Positions 24,093 to 32,235 of a stretch of DNA of 64,000 nucleotides are shown here, one piece after another. The DNA is taken from NCBI RefSeq assembly GCF_002727125.1, contig NZ_NHOA01000113.1, positions 1-64,000 on the forward strand. The letters are read 5' to 3'. This DNA is from Halorubrum persicum. Its GTDB lineage: Archaea; Halobacteriota; Halobacteria; Halobacteriales; Haloferacaceae. The notes under the pieces are model-generated. The model saw only the letters and a program-made list of their open reading frames with translations, did no database searches and was not told the DNA's origin. Position numbers and translations under genes: made by a program. How positions within the stretch are numbered: position 1 is the first letter of the stretch; every line of letters begins with the position of its first letter.

Positions 24093-25559
24093 TCAGTCAT
24101 CGACCGCCTGTACCTCAACCCCATCGTCGAACTCCGATCTTTCAGGGCCCTCTTGTCTGCGGACATCACCGTCACGCCACGTCCCTCGCCGAAACCATGC
24201 CCACGCGATGATCGCACCAGCGATGTTTGAAATGAAGAACGCAATCCAAATACCGCGAACACCGAACACCGCATCAGCGAACGGCAGCGGCAAGCGGTAC
24301 TGCGACGCGATGTACGCGATTGGGAGCCGAAGACCAGCGAGAGTGAGAATAGAAATTGCAGCAGCGACAAGCGTCTTTCCCGCACCTCGGAACCCACCTG
24401 TGAAAGCTCGCATGATTCCGATAAAGCCGAAAGACAATGCCACGTACCGGAGGAAGGTCGCGCCTTCAGCGACAACAGCTGGATCATTCGTGAACACGGC
24501 AACGATGGGTTGTGGTAGGAAGAAGATCACCACACCCATCAGCGCGAGAATGGCGAACAGGCCCTTCGCGGCGACGTAGTTTGCCTGTTCGGCACGATCG
24601 TATTTTCCTGCCCCGATGTTCTGCCCGCTCATTGTTTCAACTCCGCGTGCCACGGCGATCGCCGGCAGAAAAATCACCGAGAACACCCGAGTCCCAATAC
24701 CGAACGCCGCGACGACGGTTGTCGAGAACAGCCCGACGACGATGAGCAAGGCGTTGATAGAGAGCGCCCGGCCGGTCCCCTCGATGCTAGCCGGGACGCC
24801 GATTTTTAAAATTTTCTTGAGGTATTGGAAGTCGGGAACAAGATCTATGAGATGAATCTGGATCCCCCTGCTCCCCGACAGCATGATGCCTAATCCAACG
24901 ACCATCGCGATGCTTCGCGAAAAGACCGTGGCCACGGCTGCGCCTTGGATACCTAGCTCGGGGACAGCAACGGGCCCGACATCCCACCCGTTAATCAGGA
25001 AGGGATCGAGGACGACGTTGATGATCACCGTTCCCAACATGACGAGCATTGGTGTGATGGTGTCACCAGCTCCACGCATGAGCGAAATGAACACGAAGAA
25101 GCCGAACATGAAGGGTAAGCCGAGTGCGATCACCTGCATGTAGGCCGTCGCTCCCGGGAGCACATCCGGTGAAGCCCCGAGAAATCGTAGAAATGGACGG
25201 ACAAGCGGGTAGCCGGCCAGTCCTAATAGTACGGACCCCCCGAATGCGAAGGCCACTGTCTGTGAGGCTGCGTACTCGGCCTGCGCTGTTTCGCCAGCTC
25301 CGGTGTGTTGTGCGACGAGGACGCTCCCTGCGACTGACAGACCCATCCCGAGCGAGATCAATAAAAACACCATCGGGAATCCGAAGGAGATCGCTGCTAG
25401 CGCGTCTGTCGAATACTGACCCAACCAGAACGTATCTGCAAGGTTGTAGGCGGTCTGCAGAAGGTTCGTAATGACGATTGGTAGCGACAGGTACACCAGC
25501 GGCTTGAGTATCTCGCCGTCGGTGAGGTTCAGTTCGTCTTGCCCCTTGAACAGATTCAC
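24093..25559 (-). CDS. MATE-family multidrug efflux transporter
   Basis: A 488-residue protein with about twelve transmembrane helices in two homologous halves, starting near LVYLSLPIVITNLLQTAYNL and ADTFWLGQYSTDALAAISFG, the typical MATE opening. FGIGTRVFSVIFLPAIAVAR and SGQNIGAGKYDRAEQ match the start of the second half. The best start is the GTG at 25559, which overlaps the TetR stop as GTGA; an ATG 27 nt further up would overlap the regulator by 31 nt. The family uses an ion gradient (Na+ or H+) to export cationic compounds. It is the second gene of an operon with its likely repressor. Confidence 0.93.
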   Translation of the reverse strand: MNLFKGQDELNLTDGEILKPLVYLSLPIVITNLLQTAYNLADTFWLGQYSTDALAAISFGFPMVFLLISLGMGLSVAGSVLVAQHTGAGETAQAEYAASQTVAFAFGGSVLLGLAGYPLVRPFLRFLGASPDVLPGATAYMQVIALGLPFMFGFFVFISLMRGAGDTITPMLVMLGTVIINVVLDPFLINGWDVGPVAVPELGIQGAAVATVFSRSIAMVVGLGIMLSGSRGIQIHLIDLVPDFQYLKKILKIGVPASIEGTGRALSINALLIVVGLFSTTVVAAFGIGTRVFSVIFLPAIAVARGVETMSGQNIGAGKYDRAEQANYVAAKGLFAILALMGVVIFFLPQPIVAVFTNDPAVVAEGATFLRYVALSFGFIGIMRAFTGGFRGAGKTLVAAAISILTLAGLRLPIAYIASQYRLPLPFADAVFGVRGIWIAFFISNIAGAIIAWAWFRRGTWRDGDVRRQEGPERSEFDDGVEVQAVDD

Positions 25560-26146
25560 GCTGTCACCCCCTGACTTGGCGTCCACCCGATGTACCGTGC
25601 CAGCGTTCGCTCAACAGCTTCTCGTGTTCGGTCAGGTTCCTCACCGAGTGCCACCATTCGGACGTGAGAGCCATTGATGATCGTTGCGACAACGTACGCA
25701 ACCGTTTCGGGATCTACCTCGTCAAAGTATCCAGCTTCGATGCCATCACGCACGGCTGTCTCGACGACATCACGCACCGCGTCGTCGAGTTCGATGAACC
25801 GTTCACGGAAGAGGTCGTGGTGCGGTGCCTGCGCTTTAAGCTCCATCAGTGCGACCGGGAAGTCGTCGTTCTCAGACGATGGCTTCTCAAAAACGGCAGC
25901 AAGAAACTCACTCAACCGCTCGCGGGGGTCACGAGCCTCGCACGCGACTCGTGACTCAAACCGCTCTAGCAGGTCGTCGAGAAACGCGTTCAATAACTCC
26001 TCTTTCGTGTCAAAGTGGTAGTGGATTGCTGCAGATGTTACTGATGACTCATCAGCAATTCGTTGCATGGTGAGATCAGCGTAGCCGTACTCACAAAGCG
26101 CACGGCCAGTCGCTCCCATAATCTCAGTAGTGCTCTCAGAACCCAT
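25556..26146 (-). CDS. TetR/AcrR-family regulator of the MATE gene
   Basis: A 196-residue protein. The N-terminal HTH reads LCEYGYADLTMQRIADESSV then TSAAIHYHFDTKEELLNAF, the classic TetR DNA-binding region. The C-terminal helical domain (residues 60-190) would bind the inducer. It is the first gene of the operon and its stop overlaps the GTG of the MATE gene, so it probably represses its own transcript and the efflux pump. A short palindrome 12-30 bp upstream of its start is a candidate operator. Confidence 0.92.
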   Translation of the reverse strand: MGSESTTEIMGATGRALCEYGYADLTMQRIADESSVTSAAIHYHFDTKEELLNAFLDDLLERFESRVACEARDPRERLSEFLAAVFEKPSSENDDFPVALMELKAQAPHHDLFRERFIELDDAVRDVVETAVRDGIEAGYFDEVDPETVAYVVATIINGSHVRMVALGEEPDRTREAVERTLARYIGWTPSQGVTA

Positions 26147-26157
26147 GTTACGAGAAC

Positions 26158-26176
26158 TTACTAACTAGTCAGTTAA
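26158..26176 (-). promoter_or_regulatory. Candidate TetR operator and promoter
   Basis: TAACT-AGTC-AGTTA lies 12-30 bp upstream of the tetR start, within the place where a TATA box of a leaderless transcript would be (TTAACTGACTAG on the minus strand). Symmetry is short (5-bp perfect arms). Confidence 0.45.
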
Positions 26177-26275
26177 GAGAATTTTGGTTTTGTGGCTTTG
26201 TTGAGTACTGTTTAGCACCCAAGGCTGCTCGTTCACCGACCGGATACATATCACACTGCTCAGGTAATATGCGTA

Positions 26276-26420
26276 ATGAGCACTGAAACGGATACGAACG
26301 ACGCTCCCCAGATCAGGCGAACCATCACGCTCACTCAGGCGGACGACGGCTGGTGAGTCGCCCGTGACGAGGAGACAGGTGTTGCGAGCCAAGGTGAGAC
26401 GAGGCAGGGCGCCCAGTTCG
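26276..26420 (+). pseudogene. HicB-like antitoxin remnant with an in-frame stop
   Basis: From the ATG at 26276 the frame reads APQIRRTITLTQADDGW, a stop (TGA at 26354), then VARDEETGVASQGETRQGA, which together follow the haloarchaeal HicB antitoxin pattern (IT-L-T-x-x-D-D-G-x-W-V-A-R-D-E-E-T-G-V-x-x-Q-G-E-T-R). The stop replaces what is normally a Trp codon, so TGG to TGA is a likely point change. Similarity is lost after about 26420. No HicA toxin is beside it. GATACATATC at about 26243 is a plausible old promoter. Confidence 0.7.
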
Positions 26421-26520
26421 TCGTCGACGCAGAACCAGTCGACAGCTTGATCAATGTGGTAGTGGCTGTCAGGGCGAGGAACCTCAGAATCAACGTCGTC
26501 GAGCGTTGGCCTCTCAGCGC

Positions 26521-26916
26521 TCAAGCGTTCGCCTTACCCTCCCGACTCGACGGCGGCGTGAGCGGGAGGTCCGCGTCGATCTCGTCGTACCATACGACGG
26601 GGCGCTTCGCGCTGCCGTTCTCTTCGAGCTCGAGAAGGCCGTAGTCGGCCAGCTCGTTCACGTTGTCGAGAACCTCCGGTGGGTTCCGGTCGACAAGGCG
26701 AGCGAGTTCACAGATGCTCTCTGGTTCGTGTGCAACGATTGCTTCGAGGAGTTCGAGATTGGTCGACCGAAAGACGCGGCCGAACGTCTCGAGGTCCTCG
26801 ATCGACAGCGTTGGTTCACCGGGTTCGACGTCGTCACCGGCGTCGATCGCTTCGAGCCGCTCCTCGAGGCCGCTACGATCCGCGGATGTGATCTGGACGT
26901 GGAGTGTTCGGGTCAT
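26521..26916 (-). CDS. wHTH antitoxin-like regulator (HVO_A0114 type), orphan
   Basis: A 131-residue protein with the same plan as the TumE partner at 15026: an N-terminal MTRTLHVQITSADRSGLEER strand-helix, then a winged helix NLELLEAIVAHEPESICELA and LARLVDRNPPEVLDNVNELA, ending with YGLLELEENGSAKRPVVWYD. No TumE-like gene precedes it; the 200 bp upstream carry no similarity to the toxin. A TTG-initiated frame overlaps its stop (26524 down to about 26415) and begins with acidic sequence, but it runs into the antisense of the HicB remnant, so the partner gene seems truncated. The likely role is an autoregulator left without a toxin. Confidence 0.75.
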   Translation of the reverse strand: MTRTLHVQITSADRSGLEERLEAIDAGDDVEPGEPTLSIEDLETFGRVFRSTNLELLEAIVAHEPESICELARLVDRNPPEVLDNVNELADYGLLELEENGSAKRPVVWYDEIDADLPLTPPSSREGKANA

Positions 26917-27123
26917 GATGAGGTGGGTTGGGAATGGGGCTGCGATCGTGCGTCGGTTTGAGTGCTCGGAGAGTCACCGGCCGGTTCGTTTCTCTGGGGA
27001 GGAGTGTCGCCCGCCACGCACGGAAGATTTCTCTGGGTCGAACGTAGGGGCGTACCGGCCACGGTCGACGAAGCCGAATACGCTGTGTCTGTAAATATAG
27101 ATACGGGAGCGAACCTCACAGTC

Positions 27124-27164
27124 TTAACCAACAAGACTATGAGTTTGGACTCTTTGTTGGTTAA
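27124..27164. repeat. 41-bp palindrome with TTAACCAACAA arms, copy 3
   Basis: Arms at 27124-27134 and 27154-27164 are perfect inverses (TTAACCAACAA/TTGTTGGTTAA) with a 19-bp centre. It ends 14 nt before the next gene start. Confidence 0.8.
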
Positions 27165-27178
27165 CAACGGAGCAGCCG

Positions 27179-27490
27179 ATGTCAGAGGAGCCACCGATCC
27201 CACCGACAAGCCTCTCAGCGGAGCTAGTCGACGCGTTGAACCAGTCCACTCCTAAGCAACTCCGAGATATTGCTACGTACGCCGAGGAGCTGGCTGAACG
27301 CAAAGAACGGGAGACACATCGCGAGGAGGAGCCAGACCGAGACGAAGCGGACGATCTCCCAGACGATGTCCCTGCAAAAGCGACGATCACAATCAAGGAA
27401 ATTAACGACAATCGCTACTACTACTGGCAGTGGCGAGATGGAAACCAAGTTAGGTCCCAATATAAATCACCAGTCAGCCCTGACGAGTAG
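27179..27490 (+). CDS. DUF6788-like small protein
   Basis: A 103-residue protein. The N-terminal half is helical (LVDALNQSTPKQLRDIATYA and EELAERKERETHREEE), followed by an acidic linker and a C-terminal strand pair, TITIKEINDNRYYYWQWRDG and NQVRSQYKSPVSP. The Y-Y-W-Q-W and Q-Y-K features match DUF6788, a small family common on haloarchaeal plasmids and often near TA or transposon genes. The start is 14 nt after the TTAACCAACA palindrome, so the palindrome overlaps its promoter. The function is unknown. Confidence 0.65.
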   Translation: MSEEPPIPPTSLSAELVDALNQSTPKQLRDIATYAEELAERKERETHREEEPDRDEADDLPDDVPAKATITIKEINDNRYYYWQWRDGNQVRSQYKSPVSPDE

Positions 27491-27732
27491 AGCTGGTCAA
27501 AACAGAATAGACGGATCACCCCGGGTGTCGAGTGTAAATTGTCGTTAATCTGTATATTGTGCCGTACTGACGTGGATTTGAGAATTCACAGAATGTGTGA
27601 GCCCAAGAAGCAAAATGAGGCACCCCCGGGTGTGTGTGGTACTGTTCACAATGCGTGAAGCTGGACAATACTGTAGGGCCGCTGTATGCCACAGCCCTGT
27701 GATTTAATACCTCGCTGGGCCATTATGATTGT

Positions 27733-28047
27733 ATGAGCGTCCAGATCGAGGGGTTCGAAGAACTCACTGATCAGCTGGAGGAGCTATCTACTTCGGTCGA
27801 TGTTGAGCAAGATATCCCGATGGGGGAGTTGTTCACCGACGGGTTCATGGCCACAAATACGGACTTCGATTCGATTTCTGAATTCTTCGATGAGAGCCGC
27901 TGGACTGTCGAATCAGAAGAGGACTTTCAGAAGATCGACGAGGACGAGTTTGATAGGTACGTCGACAAGCATACAGGGTTCAGTTCGTGGGAGGCCATGC
28001 TCTCGGCGGCCGCACGAGAATGGCTAACCCGTCAAATCGAACTTTAG
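27733..28047 (+). CDS. Small acidic hypothetical protein
   Basis: A 104-residue acidic protein: MSVQIEGFEELTDQLEELST and later GELFTDGFMATNTDFDSISE and FSSWEAMLSAAAREWLTRQI. Small proteins with this opening and closing pattern are frequent in mobile elements of many prokaryotes, but I know no function. TTAATACC at about 27703 is near 27 nt before the ATG, so a leaderless transcript is likely. Its 3' end overlaps the converging gene at 28044 by 4 nt. Confidence 0.6.
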   Translation: MSVQIEGFEELTDQLEELSTSVDVEQDIPMGELFTDGFMATNTDFDSISEFFDESRWTVESEEDFQKIDEDEFDRYVDKHTGFSSWEAMLSAAAREWLTRQIEL

Positions 28048-28472
28048 AGCTCTTCTGAGTCTCCTGCTTCTTCGTATTCGGGTACCGAATCTGGATGCGG
28101 TCCCTCGTCATCCTCTTCACCTTCTTCTTGATGGTGTGTTGACTCATTCGACTCATCGGATTCTTCGATATGTACATGAAAGTCAATATCGTGCTTTCTA
28201 CCCCTGACACTGAACTGTGTCGAGGGGCCACTGGGATCATCGTCGCGTCGATAGCTATGAACAGCAAGAGCAAACGAACCAAGAGTTGCAACCGCGAGAA
28301 TGAGGCTCCAAAGGCTCCGGAGAATACCTGTGATATCGCCAAAAGCAGGATTCTCGAATATGATTCGGACTTCGATAATAAAGGTGAGAATGAGTAGGAT
28401 CAACCCTGCTGTTCCAAGGGCAAAAAGGGCGTAAGGTGATTTGAGACGATTAAGATCCACTCGTTCAGCCAT
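28044..28472 (-). CDS. Two-helix membrane protein with acidic tail
   Basis: A 142-residue protein. Two hydrophobic helices (YALFALGTAGLILLILTFII and ILRSLWSLILAVATLGSFAL) are followed by a cytosolic-type acidic tail of about 70 residues with His-rich HVHIEESDESNESTHHQEEG. No family is recognised. It converges on the preceding gene with a 4-nt overlap and is transcribed away from the Orc1 origin region. Confidence 0.6.
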   Translation of the reverse strand: MAERVDLNRLKSPYALFALGTAGLILLILTFIIEVRIIFENPAFGDITGILRSLWSLILAVATLGSFALAVHSYRRDDDPSGPSTQFSVRGRKHDIDFHVHIEESDESNESTHHQEEGEEDDEGPHPDSVPEYEEAGDSEEL

Positions 28473-28750
28473 CTTCTCGTCAATTGCTCAGGAAGAAGTA
28501 AACAGTTCTTCGGTGTACGCCGGGGTCAGGTTCGAAAGACTCCATCGCTTATCCGTTGTTACTATATGATAGTAACGAACAGCACCCGCGGTTGTCGCTC
28601 CCGAACTATTCCTTGCTCTCATCGGCGCCGTCGCGATTGTTGTCGTCACCGCTCCGAATCCGCCTCCTATTGGGGCGTGGCTAATCTACAGCCTACACCG
28701 TGGGGAGTGAAACGACAACCGTCGGGACGACACACGATAACGCCACGGCC
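28473..28750. other. Gene-free flank of the Orc1 origin, with a small palindrome
   Basis: No gene. GTTACTAT, ATG, ATAGTAAC (28558-28576) is a perfect 19-bp inverted repeat. It is followed by sequence leading to the first origin repeat at 28751. Confidence 0.5.
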
Positions 28751-29330
28751 GACACCCCACGTTGCCGCTGTAAAATCCCGTTGCGAGTCCGGCCCGTCAT
28801 CATAGCCGGCTCACACCCCACGTTGCCGCTGTAAACACTCGTAATATAGACTCCACCCGGCGAAATACCGATAATTGTCTTGTCAGAGCTGTCCTCGCAC
28901 ACTTACGCAACCAGTAGCTTTATTGCATATCGTGCTGTAAGTTACCGTACCACAATTTTGGCTTACTGAGACGCCATGTCGTTTTGGCGTCGAAGACAGG
29001 AACTGCAGAGTAACTGCTCTCATTCTGGACGAGAAGTATGAGAGTGTTCGTGTCTCTCGCGACCGATTTCTCATGTCAAGGATGGCTTCAAGTAGAGGAC
29101 TCGCATCATTCGAGTTTACAGCGGCAATCCGGGGTGTGCGTGTCCCACCGATCCTGTGTTTACAGCGGCAATCCGGGGTGTGCGTGTCCCACCGATCCTG
29201 TGTTTACAGCGGCACTGAGGGGTTTGAAATTAGAGCGTTGGTTGCAGACCGCGACAAAAACGCCAGATACAACGGGGTTTCGTCACCATCGTCACGATAC
29301 CGTCGTGTTTACAGCGGCAATCCGGTGCCG
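28751..29330. other. Orc1-linked replication origin
   Basis: Two repeats on the minus strand (28751-28775 and 28811-28836) face four on the plus strand (29114, 29158, 29202 and 29307). All share TTTACAGCGGCA followed by a G-rich end (GTGGGGTGTG or TCCGGGGTGTG). Inverted repeats with a G-string flanking an AT-rich stretch (about 28840-29110) and next to orc1/cdc6 are the standard haloarchaeal origin layout: ORB-like initiator sites around a duplex-unwinding element. The last repeat lies just before the orc1 TATA box, so the initiator probably represses its own gene. Confidence 0.88.
29114..29201 (+). repeat. Tandem duplication of a 44-bp unit carrying an origin repeat
   Basis: 29114-29157 and 29158-29201 appear identical. 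Each contains one full origin repeat plus the spacer GTCCCACCGATCCTGT. Confidence 0.85.
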
Positions 29331-29364
29331 AAGATATATATAGATTGCCTGAGTGCATTTTCGC

Positions 29365-30561
29365 ATGAGCGACACAGAGTCATATTTCGGCGATCCCGAC
29401 CCGATCTTCGCCGATAAGGAACTGCTGCGGGTTAATCACCTTCCGGAAGGTGACCGCATCATCGGTCGCGAGGAGGAACTCGGTAACCTCGCGAACGCAA
29501 TAAAGGACGCGCAGCGCGGGGGGACACCGAATAATGTGCTGATCTACGGAAAAACGGGGACTGGCAAGAGTCTCTGCTCGAAGTACATCACACAGGATCT
29601 GATCGACGCTGCTTCCGAGAATGGTGTTTCTGTCGACGTGGCGTACATCGATTGTTTTCAGGAATCCACTGAGACGCAGGTTGTCCGGGCGATCGCCGAG
29701 TCATTCAACATGACTGAGATAACTGCCGTGTCGGTCCCGGCATCAGGCGTTTCTACATCTGATTACTACCGTCGCCTCTGGACGATCCTCGATACCTGCC
29801 TCGACGTGGGGATCATCATTCTCGACGAGATAGACAAGCTTGAAGATGACAATATTCTCATGCAACTATCCCGAGCGGCCGAAGCCGGGAAGGTCTCGGA
29901 GAGCACGCTCGGCATCATCGGGATCAGTAACAAGATCCGATACAAACAGTCGCTCAATGAGCGCGTCAAGTCGAGTCTCTCCGAGCGAGACTTTGTGTTC
30001 CCGCCGTATGACGCGAACCAACTCCGCGCGATCCTTTCCTCACGGGCGGACGCGTTCAGAGATGGCGTCCTAGACGATGAGGTGATTCCGAAGGTGGCAG
30101 CGCTCGCGGCCAGAGAACACGGCGACGCCCGGAAGGCGATCGACATTCTCCGGTACGCCGGTGAAATTGCTGACGAGCACGGCGACGACGTGGTCCGTGT
30201 TGAGTACGTTGACGAGGCCCATGAACGCGAAGAGGAAGCGCGTCTCGCCGAACTAATTGGAAAGCAACCCGAACATTCGAAACATTTGCTCCAAGGGCTG
30301 GCACTCCAGATGCAGCAGTCGGCCGAAACCGACGCCATGATCCCCTCGAAACAGGTATACTCCGCGTACGAGGTCGTCTGTGAACGCGAGGGGACAGACC
30401 CGCTCAAGATCCGCCGCGTCCGCGATCTGCTCTCCGAACTGGCATTCCTCTCGCTGATCGAGCAAGACCGGAAGGGGCGCGGGAAGGGGAAGGGAGCCCA
30501 CACGGTGAATCAACTAGTCGATGACCCCGAGCTCGTCGTCGAGGCGTGTAAATCAGCGTGA
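29365..30561 (+). CDS. orc1/cdc6: Orc1/Cdc6 replication initiator
   Basis: A 398-residue AAA+ ATPase. Walker A is YGKTGTGKS (Lys68), Walker B is IIILDEIDKLED (Asp154-Glu155), sensor 1 is LGIIGISNKIRY and sensor 2 lies in REHGDARKAIDILRYAGEIA. The C-terminal winged helix (about 305-398) includes VYSAYEVVCEREG and RRVRDLLSELAFLSLIEQDR. The start at 29365 follows a TATATATAG box by about 25 nt, giving a leaderless mRNA; an ATG 12 nt upstream is less likely. The protein binds the repeats upstream and loads MCM. It gives this part of the window its own origin. Confidence 0.95.
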   Translation: MSDTESYFGDPDPIFADKELLRVNHLPEGDRIIGREEELGNLANAIKDAQRGGTPNNVLIYGKTGTGKSLCSKYITQDLIDAASENGVSVDVAYIDCFQESTETQVVRAIAESFNMTEITAVSVPASGVSTSDYYRRLWTILDTCLDVGIIILDEIDKLEDDNILMQLSRAAEAGKVSESTLGIIGISNKIRYKQSLNERVKSSLSERDFVFPPYDANQLRAILSSRADAFRDGVLDDEVIPKVAALAAREHGDARKAIDILRYAGEIADEHGDDVVRVEYVDEAHEREEEARLAELIGKQPEHSKHLLQGLALQMQQSAETDAMIPSKQVYSAYEVVCEREGTDPLKIRRVRDLLSELAFLSLIEQDRKGRGKGKGAHTVNQLVDDPELVVEACKSA

Positions 30562-30603
30562 TCGGAATCAGGTTAATCTGCGTGCGTATTGTTCGTGGTT
30601 GAT

Positions 30604-30890
30604 CAGAAAATGAATCGCGTGACGATGCCAAGCTGGTCGCGGTTGTAACCTACAAGACTGAGTCGATCCATCGTGGGATCAACACTCAAATCCAACACTC
30701 GGAGAATGGGTACCGTGTACAGGTGCCGGTAACCGAGACAGGGTTACAAACCGGCGACGGCCTCCCGTGTCACGCCGCGCCCGGCCTGCTAGTCATGGTG
30801 CCGCTCGACAGTGGTACCGGGACGCGCCGCCTGCTGGAGGCGCGCCGGACGCAGGCGTTCGATACTGAGGCCGAGATCGACGTGGCGTAA
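30604..30890 (+). pseudogene. Remnant of an unknown gene also found next to the 59-kb origin
   Basis: After a stop codon the frame is open without a usable start and reads DDAKLVAVVTYKTESIHRGI, then ENGYRVQVPVTETGLQTGDG and LPCHAAPGLLVMVPLDSGTG, ending at a TAA at 30888. The 59155-59391 locus shares the LQ-x-GDGLPCH-x-APGLLVM core. Both copies lack a clear N-terminus, and both lie just after an origin. I do not recognise the family. The frame ends exactly where the truncated PolB gene on the other strand begins to diverge, so a deletion joined them. Confidence 0.55.
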
Positions 30891-31189
30891 ACACAAAGGA
30901 GTGGGCGGGCATCCGTCCGGAACGTCTGCCGGTGCGACTCGACGTCGAGGCCGGCGACCGCCTGTTGCCCGCCGAGAAACGACCGGAGTTCGTTCAGTGC
31001 GTCCGAGAGCCCGTCCCGGCTCGGCGGTGTTGGCTCAGGACCGCCCGTTCGCCCGTAGAGGTCGTTCGGCGCGTCCCCGACGAACAACGTCGGTCGGTAG
31101 TCGTCGTGGACCTCGCGAGCGACGCCGTCGGGTGTGAGCGTCCACTTGGCGACGCGACCGTCCCCGAGAAAGTCCAGTGTGAGGGTCAC
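30891..31189 (-). pseudogene. Family B DNA polymerase gene truncated to its N-terminus
   Basis: The GTG start at 31189 overlaps the preceding stop (GTGA). About 100 residues (MTLTLDFLGDGRVAKWTLTP, REVHDDYRPTLFVGDAPNDL and HRQTFRTDARPLLCVY) resemble the N-terminal domain of haloarchaeal PolB-type polymerases, which are normally over 700 residues. Similarity ends near 30891, where the sequence turns into the antisense of the neighbouring remnant. The exonuclease and polymerase domains are missing, so the gene is dead. Confidence 0.6.
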
Positions 31190-31449
31190 GGCTCTCCGTC
31201 AGTGAGCTCGTCGACGCGTGCCTCCAGTTCGCTGATCTGCCGGTCCTGTTCGATCGCGATCGCCATCCACACCGGGGCGAGCGGGTCCGAGTGGTTGAGG
31301 GTGCCTGCGGCGTCTGCGTGGTCGCGAGCGTACACAAACAGCCGATCGAAGGTCTCCTGATCGCGCCGGCGGAGCGCTCGGCGATACGCGCTCCACTCGT
31401 CTTCGATCGCCCCGAGGCGATCGCGATATGTCGGGTTTGTCCGACCCAT
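31186..31449 (-). CDS. Small helical protein between the RecA-like and PolB genes
   Basis: An 87-residue protein, all-helical and charged: MGRTNPTYRDRLGAIEDEWS, then LRRRDQETFDRLFVYARDHA and a final coiled region, IEQDRQISELEARVDELTDG. Its ATG overlaps the stop of the RecA-like gene by 1 nt (TAATG) and its stop overlaps the PolB start. Such tight coupling suggests that the three products worked together, perhaps in DNA repair or translesion synthesis. The protein itself is unassigned. Confidence 0.7.
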   Translation of the reverse strand: MGRTNPTYRDRLGAIEDEWSAYRRALRRRDQETFDRLFVYARDHADAAGTLNHSDPLAPVWMAIAIEQDRQISELEARVDELTDGEP

Positions 31450-32144
31450 TACTGCACCCCGACGGGGCCGGCGGCGCGTTCGAGTGTCGTCGCCCCGTGT
31501 ATCCGAGCGCGGTGTTCGAGGACCTCTTGCCAGTACGCGAGTGTTGTCTGTATCCAGCCGTCGTCCGTATGGTAGACGAGCGTCTCCACGTCGCCTGCAG
31601 TGTCTTCGAACCGTGGTCCACAGGGCGTTGCCCGGCACTGGAGGTGCGTCTCGGCAGCGCGCTGCAGCGGCCGCGAGAAGTCGTCCTCGCGACACCGCGT
31701 AACGACGACCGGAACATTGTGGACGCGCGCGATCCGGGCGATCGACGCAATCGCGCGAATGAACATCTGGGTGGCGAGCTCGTCCTCGATATCGGCGTCA
31801 CGGTACATCCGGTCGAGGCCGGTTGCGACGACGACCGACGGCTGGTCGTGACTATCGAGACGCCCGGCGAGCCGATCGAGTAGCGACGTATGTTGATGGG
31901 CCGTGAACCCCCGAGCGATGTCGATCCGATCGAGCACACGGTCGGCCGGTGCCAGTTCGCGAAGCTGTGTCGTGTTCGCTCTGTTTGCACCATCCACCCA
32001 GTACGCTCGGCCGTCACCACCGAGCACCTGATCGAGAAGCAGCGCCTGCACGGGAGTGACACCGAGGTCATTGTCGACGTCGACGAGCGTAACGCCCGGT
32101 GTGAGCTTTGGGAAATCGGCGGTCGGTCGTCGAGAGGAGCGCAT
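31449..32144 (-). CDS. RecA/RadA-like ATPase-fold protein without a P-loop
   Basis: A 231-residue protein with the RecA-fold order: GVTLVDVDNDLGVTPVQALL in place of Walker A, GRAYWVDGANRANTTQLREL, ARGFTAHQHTSLLDRL, and a Walker-B-like PSVVVATGLDRMYRD. The first loop lacks the Gly-Lys-Thr/Ser needed to hold ATP. It is the first gene of an operon with the small helical protein and PolB. In bacteria ImuA, a RecA-like protein without recombinase activity, is paired with a mutagenic polymerase; a comparable role here is inference. CCTTTTAGA at about 32168 on the minus strand is a likely TATA box. Confidence 0.7.
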   Translation of the reverse strand: MRSSRRPTADFPKLTPGVTLVDVDNDLGVTPVQALLLDQVLGGDGRAYWVDGANRANTTQLRELAPADRVLDRIDIARGFTAHQHTSLLDRLAGRLDSHDQPSVVVATGLDRMYRDADIEDELATQMFIRAIASIARIARVHNVPVVVTRCREDDFSRPLQRAAETHLQCRATPCGPRFEDTAGDVETLVYHTDDGWIQTTLAYWQEVLEHRARIHGATTLERAAGPVGVQ

Positions 32145-32235
32145 AGTGGCATAGATGGAAAGCCGTCTAAAAGGGGTGAGCCATGGATGGGCGGCGAAAG
32201 TGGAAGTGGTTCGGATCGGTAAATCAGTTAAGCCG

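Noticed and set aside
26165-26524. A TTG-initiated 119-codon frame after the orphan antitoxin
   Set aside because: The first 35 or so residues look plausible, but the remainder is antisense to the HicB remnant and then low-quality; at most a truncated partner gene.
28751-29330. Direct repeats that could be taken for a CRISPR array
   Set aside because: The repeats are few, occur in both orientations, have unequal spacing and end in G-tracts next to orc1. They fit origin repeats; there are no cas genes.
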